Positions 27,934 through 35,953 of a stretch of 51,663 nucleotides of DNA are shown in pieces. The translations under genes and the position numbers were made by a program. The notes beneath the pieces are model-generated. The model was given only the letters and a program-made list of their open reading frames with translations, ran no database searches and was not told the DNA's origin. The stretch is taken from positions 132,321 through 183,983 of the forward strand of contig NZ_KI519421.1 in NCBI RefSeq assembly GCF_000482465.1. The letters are read 5' to 3'. Within the stretch, counting starts at the first letter, position 1. Every line of letters begins with the position of its first letter. The stretch comes from Runella limosa DSM 17973 (lineage in GTDB: Bacteria; Bacteroidota; Bacteroidia; Cytophagales; Spirosomataceae).

Positions 27934-27948
27934 GGACAATAAATAACG

Positions 27949-29301
27949 ATGAAAAATAAAATCAGAATCGGCTGTGGGGCAGGGTTTTCGGGCGACAGGT
28001 TGGAACCCGCCCTCGTATTGGCCGAACAGGGAAATTTAGATTATTTGGTGTTGGAATGTTTGGCCGAACGTACCATTGCTCTTGCCCAAAAACGAAAACT
28101 AGCCGACCCTACCAAAGGCTATGACCCGTTTTTAGAACGACGCATCGAGGGGTTGTTGCCGATTTTAGTCAAAAACAACGTTCGACTCATTACCAATATG
28201 GGAGCCACAAACCCCGTGGCTGGAGCTGAAAAAATCGTTGAAATAGCCAGTAAACAAGGCATTTCAGTCAAAGTAGCCGCCGTTATCGGAGACGAATTGA
28301 GCGATAAGTTAGTAGAAATGAGTAATGGGATTTCTAAATTTAATAATGAGGATTTTGCCATCACGCTCATCTCTAATCACTCCTCACTTAGCACTTCTCC
28401 TCTCATTTCTGCCAATGCGTACATGGGCGTAGAAGGAATTTTGGAAGCATTACAGTCTGATGCACAAATCATTATCACGGGACGAATAGCCGACCCTTCG
28501 TTGTTTTTAGCCCCGATGATTCATGAATTTGGCTGGGCAACCGACGACTACAATTTGTTAGGACAAGGAACCATCGTGGGGCATTTGTTAGAATGTGCGG
28601 GGCAAATAACAGGCGGATATTTTGCCGACCCAATCACCAAACCAGTAACCAACATGGACACCTTGGGTCATCCCTTTGCTGATGTTTTTGCGGATGGCTC
28701 GGCCATCATTAGCAAAGTAGCAGGTACGGGTGGCGTTGTCAATTTGGCAACGGTCAAAGAGCAATTATTGTACGAAGTCATCAACCCTTATGCGTACCTT
28801 ACGCCCGATGTATCGGCTAATTTTACGACGGTACAATTGGAAGAAATTGCTGATAATCAAGTCAAAGTATGGGCTGGCACTGGCCAAGAAAAACCGTCAA
28901 CGCTCAAAGTGAGTGTGGGTTATCAGGCTGGTTTTTTGGGGGAAGGCGAAATCTCATACGCGGGGGAAAATGCCCTCGCAAGGGCACAGTTGGCAGGCGA
29001 TACCCTCGAAAAAAGGCTAAAAGCTGATTTTACCGATTTGCGAACTGACTACGTCGGTCTTTCGGCCATTCATCGGACTGATTTTAACCATCAAATCGAG
29101 CCTTACGAAGTGCGATTACGCCTAGCTGCCAACGCCGAAACCGCTCAAAAAGCCGCTATCATCGGCGAAGAAGTAGAAGCCCTTTACACCAATGGCCCAG
29201 CAGGCGGCGGTGGTGCCAGAAAGTACGTCACCGAACTCGTCGGCATTGTTTCGGTTTTGATTGATAGAAAGAAAGTAAAACCAGAAGTAATTCTATTTTG
29301 A
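27949..29301 (+). CDS. AtuA-like (DUF1446) catabolic protein, large domain
   Basis: 450 residues. It matches the acyclic-terpene-utilisation AtuA/DUF1446 family: IRIGCGAGFSGDRLEPALVLAEQG at the N-terminus, LDYLVLECLAERTIA, TNMGATNP, IITGRIADPSLFLAPMIHEFGW and GPAGGGGARKYVTELVG at the C-terminus. Family members take part in degradation of isoprenoids or other branched acids, but the reaction is not established. It is cytoplasmic, with no signal peptide. The small AtuA partner domain is encoded separately 2 bp downstream. The CitMHS transporter upstream, beyond the inserted transposase gene, suggests uptake of the substrate. Confidence 0.88.
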   Translation: MKNKIRIGCGAGFSGDRLEPALVLAEQGNLDYLVLECLAERTIALAQKRKLADPTKGYDPFLERRIEGLLPILVKNNVRLITNMGATNPVAGAEKIVEIASKQGISVKVAAVIGDELSDKLVEMSNGISKFNNEDFAITLISNHSSLSTSPLISANAYMGVEGILEALQSDAQIIITGRIADPSLFLAPMIHEFGWATDDYNLLGQGTIVGHLLECAGQITGGYFADPITKPVTNMDTLGHPFADVFADGSAIISKVAGTGGVVNLATVKEQLLYEVINPYAYLTPDVSANFTTVQLEEIADNQVKVWAGTGQEKPSTLKVSVGYQAGFLGEGEISYAGENALARAQLAGDTLEKRLKADFTDLRTDYVGLSAIHRTDFNHQIEPYEVRLRLAANAETAQKAAIIGEEVEALYTNGPAGGGGARKYVTELVGIVSVLIDRKKVKPEVILF

Positions 29302-29303
29302 CC

Positions 29304-29603
29304 ATGAAGCTATACGACATCGCCCACAGCCGTGCAGGCGACAAAGGCAATACCTCTACCCTCTCGTTGATTCCATACGATGTGAAAGATTATGAACTTT
29401 TGTGTAAAGAAGTAACGGTAGAAAGGGTGAAAGAACATTTAAAAAACATCGTTTCGGGTGAAATTGTGCGATACGAACTGCCCAATATTTCGTCGCTACT
29501 GTTTGTGTGTCAAGACGCCTTACTAACAGGCGTAACTACCTCACTGGCCGTAGATACCCACGGAAAAGCATTGAGCTATGCGTTGTTAGAAATGGAGATT
29601 TAA
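29304..29603 (+). CDS. AtuA-like small (ferredoxin-fold) partner protein
   Basis: 99 residues from ATG 29304; a TTG at 29298 overlapping the previous stop is the alternative. MKLYDIAHSRAGDKGNTSTLSLIP is the signature of the small domain that is fused to the C-terminus of AtuA in many bacteria. Here it is a separate gene whose ATG lies 2 bp past the stop of the large partner, so translational coupling and a heteromeric enzyme are likely. The convergent MFS gene ends 6 bp away, leaving no room for a terminator. Confidence 0.85.
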   Translation: MKLYDIAHSRAGDKGNTSTLSLIPYDVKDYELLCKEVTVERVKEHLKNIVSGEIVRYELPNISSLLFVCQDALLTGVTTSLAVDTHGKALSYALLEMEI

Positions 29604-29609
29604 TGCTCT

Positions 29610-30800
29610 TTATTTCATTCGGAACAACACCACAAAGGCCGACAGAGCGGTTAAGACTCCAACGCTAAAGATTGACATCATTAGCCCAAAATAATCAGCA
29701 ATTACCCCCGTCAGTAATGCCCCAAGGGCATACCCCATGTCGCGCCAAAATCGGAAAGTCCCCAAACTTTCGGCGCGTTGGACGGGAGGGGTGTAGTCAG
29801 CAATGGCACTCAAAAAAGTGGGATAAACCAAGGCTGTTCCAAACCCTAAAGCTGTCCCAATCAGTGCGAAATGCGTAAAAGTATTTGCCCAAATGAGTCC
29901 AATAATCCCCAGAGCCTGCAACAACATCCCCCAAAACAACAAGCCTTTTTTGGAATAAATATCAGAAAATCGGCCTGTAACCAATTGACTAAGCCCCCAA
30001 ACCGACGGATAAATCGCCGTCAAAATACCAATTTGTGCAGAAGTGAAATATTTGGCAAAAAGCAACAACGGCAAAAGTCCCCAAATCATACCATCGTTTA
30101 GGTTATTAACAAGCCCCGCTTGCGTGACTGCACTCAGCGAATTGTGCCGAAGAGTCGTATCCCAAAATGGGCTTACCAAAAGGGGTATGGCACTTGCTTT
30201 GTTCTCAACAGAAACATGTTGACAGGTATCTTTGACAAAAAATACGCTTAATAACAGCCCTACGATGGAGAATCCTATTCCCAAATAAAACGGGTATGGC
30301 CTCACTCCGTAATGACTGGCGATGTAGCCTGTCAAAAAAGCCACAACACCCACCGATAAGTACCCCGCAAATTCGTTGATACCCACCGCCAGCCCACGGT
30401 TTTTGTCGCCTACAAGGTCGATTTTCATCATCACAGCCGTGCTCCACGTCAGTCCCTGATTAATACCTAACAACACATTGGCCGTCACAATCCACGACCA
30501 ATTAGGAGCATAAATCAATAGAAAAGGGACTGGCAAGGCAAAAAGCCAGCCAATAATCAAGAGCTTTTTTCGCCCCAATAAATTCGCCAGTTTGCCCGTA
30601 AAGTAATTGACAATGGCTTTGGTAATGCCAAAGGTGATGATAAATGATAGAATCGCTGTTTTTGACGCAATCCCAAATGCTTGTTCGGCCAATTGTGGCA
30701 AAATAGACCGCTCCAAGCCAATCATTCCACCCACAAACGCATTGATAATCACCAACAATGCAAACTGTTTCCAGTTTTCTTTTAACCCAAGTTGAACCAT
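29610..30800 (-). CDS. MFS transporter
   Basis: 396 residues from ATG 30800; a TTG at 30812 would add four residues. Twelve hydrophobic helices are apparent, with the MFS loop motif GKLANLLGRKKLL between helices 2 and 3 and GRFSDIYSKKGLL in the second half. It is probably a proton-driven exporter or a small-molecule transporter of the inner membrane. The substrate cannot be told. A Crp/Fnr-type regulator gene lies 71 bp upstream on the same strand and may control it. Confidence 0.9.
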   Translation of the reverse strand: MVQLGLKENWKQFALLVIINAFVGGMIGLERSILPQLAEQAFGIASKTAILSFIITFGITKAIVNYFTGKLANLLGRKKLLIIGWLFALPVPFLLIYAPNWSWIVTANVLLGINQGLTWSTAVMMKIDLVGDKNRGLAVGINEFAGYLSVGVVAFLTGYIASHYGVRPYPFYLGIGFSIVGLLLSVFFVKDTCQHVSVENKASAIPLLVSPFWDTTLRHNSLSAVTQAGLVNNLNDGMIWGLLPLLLFAKYFTSAQIGILTAIYPSVWGLSQLVTGRFSDIYSKKGLLFWGMLLQALGIIGLIWANTFTHFALIGTALGFGTALVYPTFLSAIADYTPPVQRAESLGTFRFWRDMGYALGALLTGVIADYFGLMMSIFSVGVLTALSAFVVLFRMK

Positions 30801-30871
30801 ACTTTTTCGCAAGTTTTCTTTTGCAAAAGTCTAGGTACTACTTTAGGATTCCTTTTACATTTGTTAAATAA

Positions 30872-31438
30872 TCACCTTGAAACGGCTCGGATTCGACTTA
30901 AACTCACTTGCGTAATGCCCAAATAAGAAGCAATATATTTAAGAGGTATTCGGCGCAATACATCAGCATTTTCGTTCAGTAAAGCTTTATACCGCTCCTC
31001 TGCCGTATGAAACTGCAAACTTTCGAGGCGTTGAACGGTTTCAACGTAGCCTTTTTCAAAAATTTTACGAAATAGGCGTTCAATCAGTGGGAAAGTATCA
31101 TACAAACGAAATAACCCTGGAGCATGGATGGCAACAATTTCGGACTCTTCGAGTACTTGAATAGCTTTTTGGGAAGGAACTCCTAAAAACAAACTTTCTA
31201 CTCTTACAATAACACTCCCCTCAAACGAAAAAGATTCGGTTATATCAACTCCATCTTTGTAGTAGTAAATGCGGGCTACTCCCTTTTTAATAAAGTAGAT
31301 GTTACGACATGTATGCCCTATGGGCTGCAACTCTTCGTTTTTTTTTAGTTTCAATTCCGAACAAAGTGGTGCGAGTGCTTTCTTTTCGGTTGAACTTAGT
31401 TCTTGAAATGACGCAAAAAAAGCGAATAGTTCATTCAT
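30872..31438 (-). CDS. Crp/Fnr-family transcriptional regulator
   Basis: 188 residues. The N-terminal cyclic-nucleotide-binding jelly roll covers about 20-125 (CRNIYFIKKGVARIYYYKDG, then ESFSFEGSVIV). The C-terminal helix-turn-helix is short (RRIPLKYIASYLGITQVSLSRIR). Residues needed for cAMP binding and for Fnr-type iron-sulfur ligation are not evident, so the signal is unknown. Its start is only 17 bp from the divergent AraC-type gene at 31456. The MFS gene follows on the same strand. Confidence 0.92.
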   Translation of the reverse strand: MNELFAFFASFQELSSTEKKALAPLCSELKLKKNEELQPIGHTCRNIYFIKKGVARIYYYKDGVDITESFSFEGSVIVRVESLFLGVPSQKAIQVLEESEIVAIHAPGLFRLYDTFPLIERLFRKIFEKGYVETVQRLESLQFHTAEERYKALLNENADVLRRIPLKYIASYLGITQVSLSRIRAVSR

Positions 31439-31455
31439 AGTTTGTTAAAATTTGT

Positions 31456-32367
31456 ATGAAAACGACCCAAATTCCACTCCTTAAACCCGCCGAATTCGAT
31501 GACTATGTGTTTGATACCTTGGTATGGAAAAACACGCAGCGACCATTTTTTAATCAGTTCCACGTCATTCGGTTAGAAGATTATAAAAAGCACCTCATCA
31601 TTCCTCAAGCTCCTCATCGACGCTCGGTTACGTTTTTTGTTTTCTTAACCAAAGGTAGCATTACCCGCCGAAAAGCACTTACTAAATACGAGATTAAGGC
31701 AGGTTCGTTCTTTTTTTTACCCGCTTTTCAAATCACAACTTTGGATGAAATCAGCGACGATGCCGAGGGTTTTTATTGTCATTTTAGTAGCGACATTTTT
31801 AGCATATCGCCCTGGAAATCAGAAACATTACAAACCTTTTCTTTCCTTCAATTAGCGGGTTCTCCAATAGTTAAACTTAGCCAAGAGCGTCACCTAGCTA
31901 TCTTGCAAATCTTTGAACGACTCCTGCAAATTAACCAAGTGATTTCCGAAGAACAATTTTGTTTGATTGCCTCCTATCTATTCACCTTATTTACGGAGGT
32001 AAACCAATTTGTTCACCCCCTAGAAAAACCCATTGGCAACGCTGCCGTTCGGATGACGGAACGTTTCAAAGCAGCACTTTCTCAGCACATTTACGAAAAA
32101 CATACCGTATCCGAATACGCCGAGTTGTTGTCTGTCTCCCCCAATCACCTCCACAAATGTGTGAAAGCTGTCACGGGAAAAAGCGCCCACGATTTGCTGG
32201 ATGAAATGCGCGTGTTGGAAGCCAAAGTTTTACTAAAACAGAGTAACCTTTCCATTGCCGACATTGCCTTTAAAATTGGGAAACTCGACCCCAGCGACTT
32301 TAGTCGATTTTTCAAGGCAGAAACAGGAAAAACCCCAAAAGAATACCGACAAACTCAATATTTGTAG
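31456..32367 (+). CDS. AraC-family transcriptional regulator
   Basis: 303 residues. The N-terminal cupin-like sensing region covers about 1-180 (QFHVIRLEDYKKHLIIPQAPHRRS). The C-terminal AraC pair of helix-turn-helices is at about 205-300 (VSEYAELLSVSPNHLHKCVKAVTGKSAHDLLD, then IADIAFKIGKLDPSDFSRFFKAETGKTPKEY). It is divergent from the Crp/Fnr gene with a gap of just 17 bp. Its last 13 bp overlap the end of the convergent apbE gene. Confidence 0.93.
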   Translation: MKTTQIPLLKPAEFDDYVFDTLVWKNTQRPFFNQFHVIRLEDYKKHLIIPQAPHRRSVTFFVFLTKGSITRRKALTKYEIKAGSFFFLPAFQITTLDEISDDAEGFYCHFSSDIFSISPWKSETLQTFSFLQLAGSPIVKLSQERHLAILQIFERLLQINQVISEEQFCLIASYLFTLFTEVNQFVHPLEKPIGNAAVRMTERFKAALSQHIYEKHTVSEYAELLSVSPNHLHKCVKAVTGKSAHDLLDEMRVLEAKVLLKQSNLSIADIAFKIGKLDPSDFSRFFKAETGKTPKEYRQTQYL

Positions 32368-33359
32368 TGAGCTTTTTTACTGGCATTTTGTTCCAAAAGC
32401 CACACTTCCACGCCCTTTAGTCGCTTGGCTACTTTTTGGCTTTTTTTGATACCCAACACACTAAAAGCAGTAGCCAAGGCGTCGGCATCTGTGCCATTTT
32501 GAGTTATCACCGTTGTGCGTGTATGCGTGGTTAAACCTACCCCTGTATAAGGACTCACAATGTGCGAATACCGAACACCTTTGTAATCAAAATGCCGATA
32601 CGTGCTCCCCGAAGTGGCTACCCCACAATTTTTCAGGGTCAGTATGTGCGTGGCGGTAGTATCTCCTCCTCCCGAACTCACCTCAATCCGCCAACCCTCC
32701 TTCTCTGGCGGGGCATCGCCAATGGCCAAGTCCCCTCCTGCGTCCAAAAAGGCTCGGTCAATTCCAAACGATTTAAGCACCTTCAACACATCATCGGCCG
32801 CGTACCCTTTTCCAATTGCCCCAAAATCTATCCGCATTTTTTTACGTTTTAGCACTACCGAGCGGTCTTCGGCTCGAAGCCGAACAAACCGATAGCCAAC
32901 GGCATCGCGTGCTTCTTTGAGTTGGGACTTATCGGGAAAATAGTTGCGCCGAATCGCCCTTCGCCAAAGCTGAACGATTGGCCCCACCGTAACGTCAAAT
33001 GCGCCATTGGTTTTGGCACTCAGGGACTTTGATTTCTCTAAAATATCAAACAAAATAGCACTGGCATAAAAACGTTGCCCCGTTCCTGCGGTTTCAGAAA
33101 GACGGTTTACTTCGCTGCCATCTAGGTAATCACTTAATAGGTTATTGAGCAATTGAATCCTCGCAAAGGCACTGTCGGAGGCTACTTTTGCAAGCGAATC
33201 GCTTGGAGCATAAAAAACCAGATTAAACTCCGAACCCATGGCATTTCGGGCGTAGGCATATCGGCGGAGAGGTGCTACTTCTTGCGAATTGACATCAAAA
33301 GCGCACAATGCTAGAATAATCCATAACGAAGGAACAAATAAGGAAACGATGCGAATCAC
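32355..33359 (-). CDS. apbE: FAD:protein FMN transferase (ApbE)
   Basis: 334 residues starting at GTG 33359; no ATG precedes the conserved region. A signal peptide ends near DVNSQ, in keeping with a periplasmic flavinyltransferase that attaches FMN to Thr of NqrB/C- or RnfG-type proteins. Family motifs are YARNAMGSEFNL, LSDYLDGSEVNRLSE, GAFDVTVGPIVQLWR, RIDFGAIGKGYAADDV, FLDAGGDLAIG and SPYTG (metal binding). No Nqr or Rnf substrate gene is nearby. The 3' end overlaps the convergent AraC-type gene by 13 bp. Confidence 0.94.
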   Translation of the reverse strand: MIRIVSLFVPSLWIILALCAFDVNSQEVAPLRRYAYARNAMGSEFNLVFYAPSDSLAKVASDSAFARIQLLNNLLSDYLDGSEVNRLSETAGTGQRFYASAILFDILEKSKSLSAKTNGAFDVTVGPIVQLWRRAIRRNYFPDKSQLKEARDAVGYRFVRLRAEDRSVVLKRKKMRIDFGAIGKGYAADDVLKVLKSFGIDRAFLDAGGDLAIGDAPPEKEGWRIEVSSGGGDTTATHILTLKNCGVATSGSTYRHFDYKGVRYSHIVSPYTGVGLTTHTRTTVITQNGTDADALATAFSVLGIKKSQKVAKRLKGVEVWLLEQNASKKAHYKY

Positions 33360-33455
33360 GAAAAAATCAATTTATTATTTTAAAATATTGAAAAACTTCC
33401 AAAGATTGAACCTTTTTGCACGGTTTTTGGTATCTCAAGTATAAAAATTATTCCA

Positions 33456-33503
33456 ATGAAAACGGCTACCCTTTTAGTATGTTGTTGCTGTATCTTTCGT
33501 TAA
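33456..33503 (+). CDS. polycysteine leader peptide of the serine acetyltransferase gene
   Basis: The 15-residue ORF reads MKTATLLVCCCCIFR and stops with TAA at 33501-33503. Four consecutive Cys codons (TGT TGT TGC TGT) occupy 33480-33491, close to the stop. It precedes a gene for cysteine synthesis by 96 bp, and an intrinsic terminator with a possible antiterminator lies between them. This is how attenuator leader peptides look (runs of the regulated amino acid near the end of a very short ORF). A possible promoter is TTTG at 33415-33418 and TATAAAAA at 33440-33447, with a 21-bp spacer. Confidence 0.75.
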   Translation: MKTATLLVCCCCIFR

Positions 33504-33507
33504 GCGA

Positions 33508-33581
33508 TGGAGAGGGAATATTTTGACCAAAGCGAATCAACCATAAAGCCGCCCTTTCCACCACGGAAGGGCCTTTTTTTT
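33508..33581 (+). promoter_or_regulatory. cysteine attenuator: antiterminator/terminator pair upstream of cysE
   Basis: Terminator: GCCCTTTCC (33551-33559) pairs with GGAAGGGC (33565-33572) with one bulged U and a 5-nt loop, followed by C and eight T residues (33574-33581). Antiterminator: TGGAGAGGG (33508-33516), starting 5 bp after the leader stop codon, can pair with CCCTTTCCA (33552-33560) in nine consecutive pairs including one G-U. The two structures compete for the same arm. A ribosome at the leader stop codon would cover 33508-33514 and let the terminator form. One stalled on the Cys codons would leave this segment free. Confidence 0.7.
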
Positions 33582-33599
33582 ATCACTCAATTCAATGTC

Positions 33600-34427
33600 A
33601 TGACCTCAACCCAGCAAACGTTGTCAAGTGCCTTTTTTGATCGTCTCTCCGAGCAAAACACCCGCTATCAGTATCGTTTGCCCTCCCGCAACGAAGTTGG
33701 GAAGTTTGTCGAAGAAATGATGCGGTTTTTATTTCCAATCACCCAAGATTGTTCGCGTTCAGCCACCAATTTACCTGATGCTTACACCAACCTTCAGCAA
33801 CGGCTTTTGTGTTTGTTAGAACCGCTAAACGGCAACCTTGAAACGAATCATGCAGCGGTAACGGAGCAGTTTATGGAGCAGCTTCCTGACATTTACGAAA
33901 ATCTCCTGCTGGATGCACAGGCTATATCTGACAACGACCCCGCCTCCATCGGCATTGAGGAAGTGATTGCGGTTTATCCAGGTTTTTATGCCATTGCAGT
34001 TTATCGTTTAGCGCACGCGATGGTTGATTTGGATGTTCCACTACTGCCCCGTATGTTGACCGAATACGCTCATGGTTTGACGGGCATTGACATCCACCCC
34101 AAAGCATCCATTGGAAAATCTTTTTTTATCGACCACGGCACGGGAGTAGTCATTGGCGAAACAACCGAAATTGGGAACAACGTAAAAGTATATCAGGGGG
34201 TAACGCTGGGTGCTTTGAGTGTATCAAAATCATTGGCAGAAACCAAGCGACACCCAACCATTGAAGATAACGTGGTCATTTATGCCAATGCCACTATTTT
34301 AGGCGGAAAAACCGTGATAGGTAATGATTCCATCATCGGCGGAAACGCCTGGGTAACGGCGAGCGTGCAACCGTATTCGCAGGTTTATCACCAAAGCGAA
34401 GTAAAAATTCGTCAAACGGTATTTTAG
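33600..34427 (+). CDS. cysE: serine O-acetyltransferase
   Basis: 275 residues from ATG 33600. It transfers acetyl from acetyl-CoA to serine, the first committed step of cysteine synthesis in the cytoplasm. The N-terminal helical part (about 1-150) is followed by a left-handed beta-helix with the signature [18 protein letters not shown], Asp178-His179 in [24 protein letters not shown] and [11 protein letters not shown] longer frame from ATG 33507 exists but would translate straight through the attenuator hairpin, so the downstream ATG is preferred. Neither cysK nor sulfate-assimilation genes are nearby. Its expression is probably tuned by cysteinyl-tRNA supply through the leader. Confidence 0.93.
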   Translation: MTSTQQTLSSAFFDRLSEQNTRYQYRLPSRNEVGKFVEEMMRFLFPITQDCSRSATNLPDAYTNLQQRLLCLLEPLNGNLETNHAAVTEQFMEQLPDIYENLLLDAQAISDNDPASIGIEEVIAVYPGFYAIAVYRLAHAMVDLDVPLLPRMLTEYAHGLTGIDIHPKASIGKSFFIDHGTGVVIGETTEIGNNVKVYQGVTLGALSVSKSLAETKRHPTIEDNVVIYANATILGGKTVIGNDSIIGGNAWVTASVQPYSQVYHQSEVKIRQTVF

Positions 34428-34442
34428 GTGCTATAAAACGAA

Positions 34443-34476
34443 AAAGGGAACATGGCAAAAAAGTCATGTTCCCTTT
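34443..34476. terminator. bidirectional intrinsic terminator
   Basis: AAAGGGAACATG (34443-34454) pairs perfectly with CATGTTCCCTTT (34465-34476), with A-rich and T-rich flanks. It lies between the convergent cysE and Dabb genes. Confidence 0.85.
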
Positions 34477-34496
34477 GAAAATCTTTCCTATTTGTA

Positions 34497-34898
34497 CTAC
34501 ACCTGCACCGAATCGTACACAATTACTTTCTCCCAAAGGTGCGAGTAATCTTCTACAAACTTGAGGTGAATGGGATGTTTTTGGTAAACTTCTTCCTCTT
34601 CCAAATTGTCAAAAAAGCACAACCAAGACACGGCATAGCTGCGCTCAATCACGCTACGGTTGGTCGTTGCAGGCAAACCGATGTTGTGCATTCTGATGGT
34701 TGGTACTTTTGCCAACGCCGTCAATCCTTCGATTAACTTGGCGCGGTCGGCTTCGCTTGCGGGGTTTTTCAACCAAAAATACACGTGGTGAACAAACACT
34801 TTTTTGTCTTTGGCCGCTTCAGCCGACAGTCCCACAACTGAAGCCGTAGAGGCCGCTATCGCTTTTTTTAACATCGAACGTCTTTTTAACAACTTCAT
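34497..34898 (-). CDS. exported Dabb (stress-responsive alpha/beta-barrel) protein
   Basis: 133 residues. A short N-terminal export signal (KRRSMLKKAIAASTASVVG) has paired arginines, perhaps a Tat-type signal, ending near SAEA. The rest is a dimeric alpha/beta-barrel (Dabb) domain: HHVYFWLKNP, IEGLTALAKVPTIR, YAVSWLCFFDNLEEEEVYQKHPIHLKFVE. Members bind or isomerise small hydrophobic molecules; no specific reaction can be assigned. It is a single-gene unit, with its promoter in the 186-bp gap before 35085, in which I see no other feature. Confidence 0.88.
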   Translation of the reverse strand: MKLLKRRSMLKKAIAASTASVVGLSAEAAKDKKVFVHHVYFWLKNPASEADRAKLIEGLTALAKVPTIRMHNIGLPATTNRSVIERSYAVSWLCFFDNLEEEEVYQKHPIHLKFVEDYSHLWEKVIVYDSVQV

Positions 34899-35084
34899 CT
34901 TGGTCTTTTTTTATGAATCATTGCTCTATTTTAATTGATTTGAGGGCAACAATTCTGTACATTTTCATTATAGGCTAATGCGAGAAAAAGTTCTTCTGTG
35001 CATTATTTTGCAAAATTATGAAGGTTAAAAGCTATTCTTTCTGTAAAAATCCATCTTATTTTGGTAAAATTACACTTGTCCCCA

Positions 35085-35933
35085 ATGAGAAGATACGTTT
35101 TACACAACCCCTTCAATATTTATCATTTTGAAGCCAGTGATTGGGAACACCCCGTTCACAAACATACCTACTATGAAATCATTTTCATTTTGCGAGGAAA
35201 GGGCATTCACAACATCAATGGCAATACGTACACCTATACCAAAGGCGATGTGTATTTGCTAGGCCCAGAAGATTTTCATGATTTTGACATTGAGGAAACG
35301 ACGGAGTTTTGTTTTATTCGCTTCAATGAGTCTTACAGTAAAACAACCTCAAGTTTAGCCGATAAACAGTGGCAACACGTCCTCGAATTGTTGTTGTTTA
35401 CTTCGTCCCAAAGCCGAGGGACGATTGTCCACGATAAGCTCGAAAAACAGAAACTTCACCAGCTACTTTCGGTGCTGGAAAGCGAATATGATAACCCGCC
35501 TTCGGCGCATTTCGAGCTGATTCGCGACAGTTTGATGCGTAGTATCATGACGATTCTTGCCCGAAATCTTTCGCCACAACCCCATTTCAAGCCCGAATTA
35601 CAAGACTCGATTGAGGCCATGTTGCGGTTTATCAAACAAAACATTTACCAGCCCAACAAGCTTACGATTGACCACATTGCGGAGCAATTTCACTTAGCTC
35701 CCGCTTATGTGAGTATTTTTTTCAAAAAACACACGGGCGAATCGCTGAAACAATACATCATCAAACACCGCATTAAACTTGTTGAGACTAGGCTTCTTTA
35801 TAGTCAGATGACTCTGACCGAAATTGCCGATGAGTTTGGCTTTACCGACGAAAGTCATTTTTGCAAGCAGTTTCGGCAATATACGGGAGTAAACCCCTCA
35901 ACTTTTCGGAAAAATGGGCAAACTTTTCAGTAA
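35085..35933 (+). CDS. AraC-family regulator with cupin sensor domain
   Basis: 282 residues from ATG 35085; a TTG at 35061 would add eight residues. The N-terminal cupin has the HxH metal/sugar-binding type motif (EHPVHKHTYYEIIFILRGKG, then GDVYLLGPEDFHDFD). The C-terminal AraC domain is at about 180-282 (LTIDHIAEQFHLAPAYVSIFFKKHTGESLKQYI and LTEIADEFGFTDESHFCKQFRQYTGVNPSTF). This layout is usual for regulators of sugar use. It ends 20 bp from the convergent sugar dehydrogenase gene. Confidence 0.94.
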   Translation: MRRYVLHNPFNIYHFEASDWEHPVHKHTYYEIIFILRGKGIHNINGNTYTYTKGDVYLLGPEDFHDFDIEETTEFCFIRFNESYSKTTSSLADKQWQHVLELLLFTSSQSRGTIVHDKLEKQKLHQLLSVLESEYDNPPSAHFELIRDSLMRSIMTILARNLSPQPHFKPELQDSIEAMLRFIKQNIYQPNKLTIDHIAEQFHLAPAYVSIFFKKHTGESLKQYIIKHRIKLVETRLLYSQMTLTEIADEFGFTDESHFCKQFRQYTGVNPSTFRKNGQTFQ

Positions 35934-35953
35934 TGCCGCTAACACCACTCTTT

